This document shows, piece by piece, positions 5,485 to 7,345 of a stretch of DNA of 7,345 nt (positions are counted from its first letter, which is position 1; each line of letters opens with the position of its first letter). The notes below the pieces were generated by a model that saw only the letters and a program-made list of their open reading frames with translations, made no database searches and was not told the origin of the DNA. Origin of the DNA: Tannerella sp. GTDB lineage: Bacteria > Bacteroidota > Bacteroidia > Bacteroidales > Tannerellaceae. The DNA is taken from the NCBI GenBank assembly GCA_031269635.1, contig JAISYY010000252.1:1-7345 (forward strand). Direction: 5' to 3'. Both the position numbers and the translations under genes were made by a program.

Positions 5485-6165
5485 ATGAAACCTGTTATTG
5501 AAACGGAGAATTTATGTAAGATCTTTAAGGATTCGGCGCAGGAGGTTTGCGCGGTGAATGATGTCTCGCTGAGCATCGGTAAAGGTGAGTTTACGGCTAT
5601 CGTCGGCCCGTCGGGGTCGGGGAAGACGACGTTGCTGAATATGATCGGCGGGCTGGACAGTCCTTCTTCGGGACGTATTTTTGTGGACGGCAGGGACATC
5701 TCGACGCTTTCCGAACGGCGGATGACGGAGTTTCGCCTGCATCATATCGGGTTTGTCTTCCAGGCCTACAACCTGATTCCTGTGCTGACGGCAAAGGAAA
5801 ACGTCTCTTTCGTGATGGAACTGCAGGGACGGGGAAAGGACGAAATCGAACGCCGCGCCTGCGAACTGCTGGAGGCCGTCGGGCTGGGCGACCGCATGGA
5901 TAGCCGGCCGGCCAAACTTTCGGGCGGCCAGCAGCAACGGGTGGCCGTCGCGCGGGCGCTGGCCCCGGCGCCGCAGTTTATCCTTGCCGACGAACCGACG
6001 GCGAATCTCGACAGTAAATCGGCCGCAAACCTGCTGGATATTATGGAACGGCTGAATGTGCAGGAAGGCGTTACGTTCGTCTTCTCAACGCACGACCCGC
6101 GTATCATGGCGAAAGCGAAACGGATCGTTACGCTGGAGGACGGGAGAATAGTGAATAACGAATAG
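5485..6165 (+). CDS. LolD/MacB-type ABC transporter ATP-binding protein
   Basis: This 226-residue ATPase is complete. It has Walker A GPSGSGKTT at 41-49, the Q-loop glutamine in FVFQAYNLIP (Q93), signature LSGGQQQR at 145-152, Walker B FILADE at 165-170 with catalytic Glu170, D-loop NLD at 174-176 and H-loop His203 in STHD. The length and the 'GGLDSPSSGRI' and 'NLIPVLTAKENV' segments place it in the LolD/MacB/FtsE group, which works with FtsX-fold permeases as mechanical lipid or lipoprotein extractors. It would bind the coupling helices of permeases 1 and 2 on the cytoplasmic face. All catalytic residues are present, so it should be active. The final residues, IVNNE, and the TAG stop come from a heptamer array, so the original C-terminus may have been altered. 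Confidence 0.95.
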   Translation: MKPVIETENLCKIFKDSAQEVCAVNDVSLSIGKGEFTAIVGPSGSGKTTLLNMIGGLDSPSSGRIFVDGRDISTLSERRMTEFRLHHIGFVFQAYNLIPVLTAKENVSFVMELQGRGKDEIERRACELLEAVGLGDRMDSRPAKLSGGQQQRVAVARALAPAPQFILADEPTANLDSKSAANLLDIMERLNVQEGVTFVFSTHDPRIMAKAKRIVTLEDGRIVNNE

Positions 6166-6191
6166 TGAATAGTGAATAACTGACAACTGAT
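6143..6191 (+). repeat. Heptamer array at the ATPase end / barrel gene start
   Basis: Seven-base units run without a break: GGAGAAT, AGTGAAT, AACGAAT, AGTGAAT, AGTGAAT, AACTGAC, AACTGAT. The ATG of the barrel gene (6192) follows directly. Bases 6152-6180 are identical over 29 bp to 1794-1822, some 4.3 kb upstream. The array supplies the last codons and stop of the ATPase gene and fills the whole 26-bp gap before the barrel gene. The first unit may be ordinary coding sequence. Confidence 0.85.
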
Positions 6192-7340
6192 ATGAAGATG
6201 CGGTTTGTGCGGGGGGCGATTGGCTGCGCTTGGCTTTTTATGTGCGGGACGCCGCTGTACGGGCAGGAGGTTTCGGGCTATGTGAGCGGGATGCCTTCGG
6301 TGATTGTTCAGCAGCCTGCAGGCGAAACATGGTGGCAGGCGCTCGTGCATAACCGGGTTAACTTCGGCTGGCAACTGGCGGGGTGCTGGAGAGTGGATGC
6401 CGGCGTGCGCAACCGCTTGATAACGGGCAGCGAGGCGATGACTGACCCGGAAAGCGCGGGGCTTGATACGGGACTGGCTGACTTGTCATGGAACTGGGCG
6501 GCGGGGAAAAATGTCACCGGCAACACGTCGTTCGACCGCCTGCTCCTCACGTTCGAGAAGGATGAATGGCAACTGAAGCTCGGCCGGCAGCGCATCAACT
6601 GGGGGCAAACGTTCGTCTGGAATCCCAACGATATTTTCAACACCTACTCGTTTTTCGATTTCGACTATCCCGAACGCCCCGGCTGCGACGCTTTCCGTGC
6701 GACGTACTACCACAGTGCGACGGCCTCGTCGGAATTAGCCGTTTCGTCCAGCCGCGGGGGGCGGGTCACCGCAGCGCTGCTGCATCACTGGAACCGGAAC
6801 CGCTTCGATTACCAGGTGATAGCAGGCGAACAGGCGGAGTCGGACATCGTCCTGGGCGGCGCCTGGACGGGCGATTTCGACGGGTTGAATTTCCGCGGCG
6901 AGTTTTCCCTGTTCCGTCCGCTACGACATTTCACCGACACCGCGACCGTCGCCTCCGCATCGGCCGGCCTGGATTATCTTTTCAGCAATTCGCTGATGGT
7001 GCAACTCGAAGTCCTCTACAACAACGCAGGCGGCGCCTTTGCGGACAACGGCTTGCCGGGCCTCTACGCCACACCTTTGTCCGCCAAACACCTCTCCATC
7101 TGCGACTGGAACGTCTTCGCGCAGGCGTCCCGTCCCCTCACGCCGCGCCTCAACGCCGCGCTGTCGGGGATGTATTTCGTGGACGCGAAATCCTGCTATG
7201 CCGGCCTGTCGGCAGATTATTCCGTTATCGAAAACCTTGATTTTTCGTTTATCGCACAATATTTCGCATCGGCCAAAAGCAGCGCCTCCGGCAACATGAG
7301 TATATGGCTGGGATTCGTGCGGTTGAAGTATTCGTTTTGA
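6192..7340 (+). CDS. Outer-membrane beta-barrel protein, DUF1302/alginate-export-like
   Basis: The protein has 382 residues. Residues 1-24 look like a signal peptide (K2, R4, R7, core AIGCAWLFMCG, then PLYG before Gln25). The mature part is rich in alternating aromatic/polar strands and ends in ...VRLKYSF, the terminal Phe expected of BAM-assembled barrels. The segment GRQRINWGQTFVWNPND (131-147), followed by YPERPGCDAFR (159-169), resembles the 'GRQ..-.WG....NP.D' and 'R.G.DA.R' pattern of DUF1302 and alginate-export-type barrels, though I could not align it. DUF1302 proteins are often encoded with LolA-like proteins and RND exporters; here the partner is an ABC system. It is probably the outer-membrane acceptor or exit for the operon's substrate. 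An ATG two codons later (6198) is an equally possible start. It is more G/C-rich than the first half of the window. Confidence 0.78.
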   Translation: MKMRFVRGAIGCAWLFMCGTPLYGQEVSGYVSGMPSVIVQQPAGETWWQALVHNRVNFGWQLAGCWRVDAGVRNRLITGSEAMTDPESAGLDTGLADLSWNWAAGKNVTGNTSFDRLLLTFEKDEWQLKLGRQRINWGQTFVWNPNDIFNTYSFFDFDYPERPGCDAFRATYYHSATASSELAVSSSRGGRVTAALLHHWNRNRFDYQVIAGEQAESDIVLGGAWTGDFDGLNFRGEFSLFRPLRHFTDTATVASASAGLDYLFSNSLMVQLEVLYNNAGGAFADNGLPGLYATPLSAKHLSICDWNVFAQASRPLTPRLNAALSGMYFVDAKSCYAGLSADYSVIENLDFSFIAQYFASAKSSASGNMSIWLGFVRLKYSF

Positions 7341-7345
7341 GGGTT

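Noticed and set aside
6566..7240. Alternative + frame of 224 residues inside the barrel gene
   Set aside because: It is very Arg/Pro-rich, the mark of an out-of-frame reading of G/C-rich coding DNA. The overlapping frame has a signal peptide, barrel pattern and terminal Phe.

Overview
The window looks chromosomal and comes from a Bacteroidota member, probably Bacteroidales. The reasons are a promoter that matches the Bacteroides -33/-7 consensus (TTG ... TAnnTTTG), mostly weak or absent Shine-Dalgarno sequences, a CarB tail of the kind I associate with Bacteroidetes, a DUF4180 protein, and intergenic 7-bp repeats (ATTCACT/ATTCGTT and their complements) of a type familiar from Bacteroidetes genomes. 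All genes are on the + strand.

Layout: 1-147 is the 3' end of carB. 148-406 is a regulatory gap holding a good promoter and a likely operator. From 407 to 7340 there is one probable operon: TetR-family regulator; secreted LolA-like 'outer membrane lipoprotein-sorting' protein; four-helix-bundle (S23/IVP) protein; FtsX/LolC-type permease 1; FtsX/LolC-type permease 2; DUF4180 protein; LolD/MacB-type ATPase; and an outer-membrane beta-barrel ending in Phe. Taken together, the ATPase and two permeases would form an inner-membrane ABC machine. The LolA-like protein would be a periplasmic carrier and the barrel the outer-membrane acceptor or exit. This suggests TetR-controlled movement of a lipid, lipoprotein or hydrophobic compound across the envelope. 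The substrate cannot be told from sequence.

The unusual part is 1791-2651, about 860 bp inserted between the LolA-like gene and permease 1. It holds the four-helix-bundle gene between two directly repeated arrays of 7-bp units. These are followed by three tandem copies of a ~130-140 bp element. Each copy has its own ATG, a short basic-then-hydrophobic peptide frame and 6-7 heptamers in the opposite orientation. The third copy is fused in frame to permease 1 and supplies its only visible ATG start. The same or related heptamers also sit at the ends of permease 2 and the ATPase and supply their stop codons. Read forward the arrays have stops in all three frames; read in reverse they are open in all three. 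I regard the four-helix-bundle cassette, the heptamer arrays and the tandem leader as the most likely undescribed system here.
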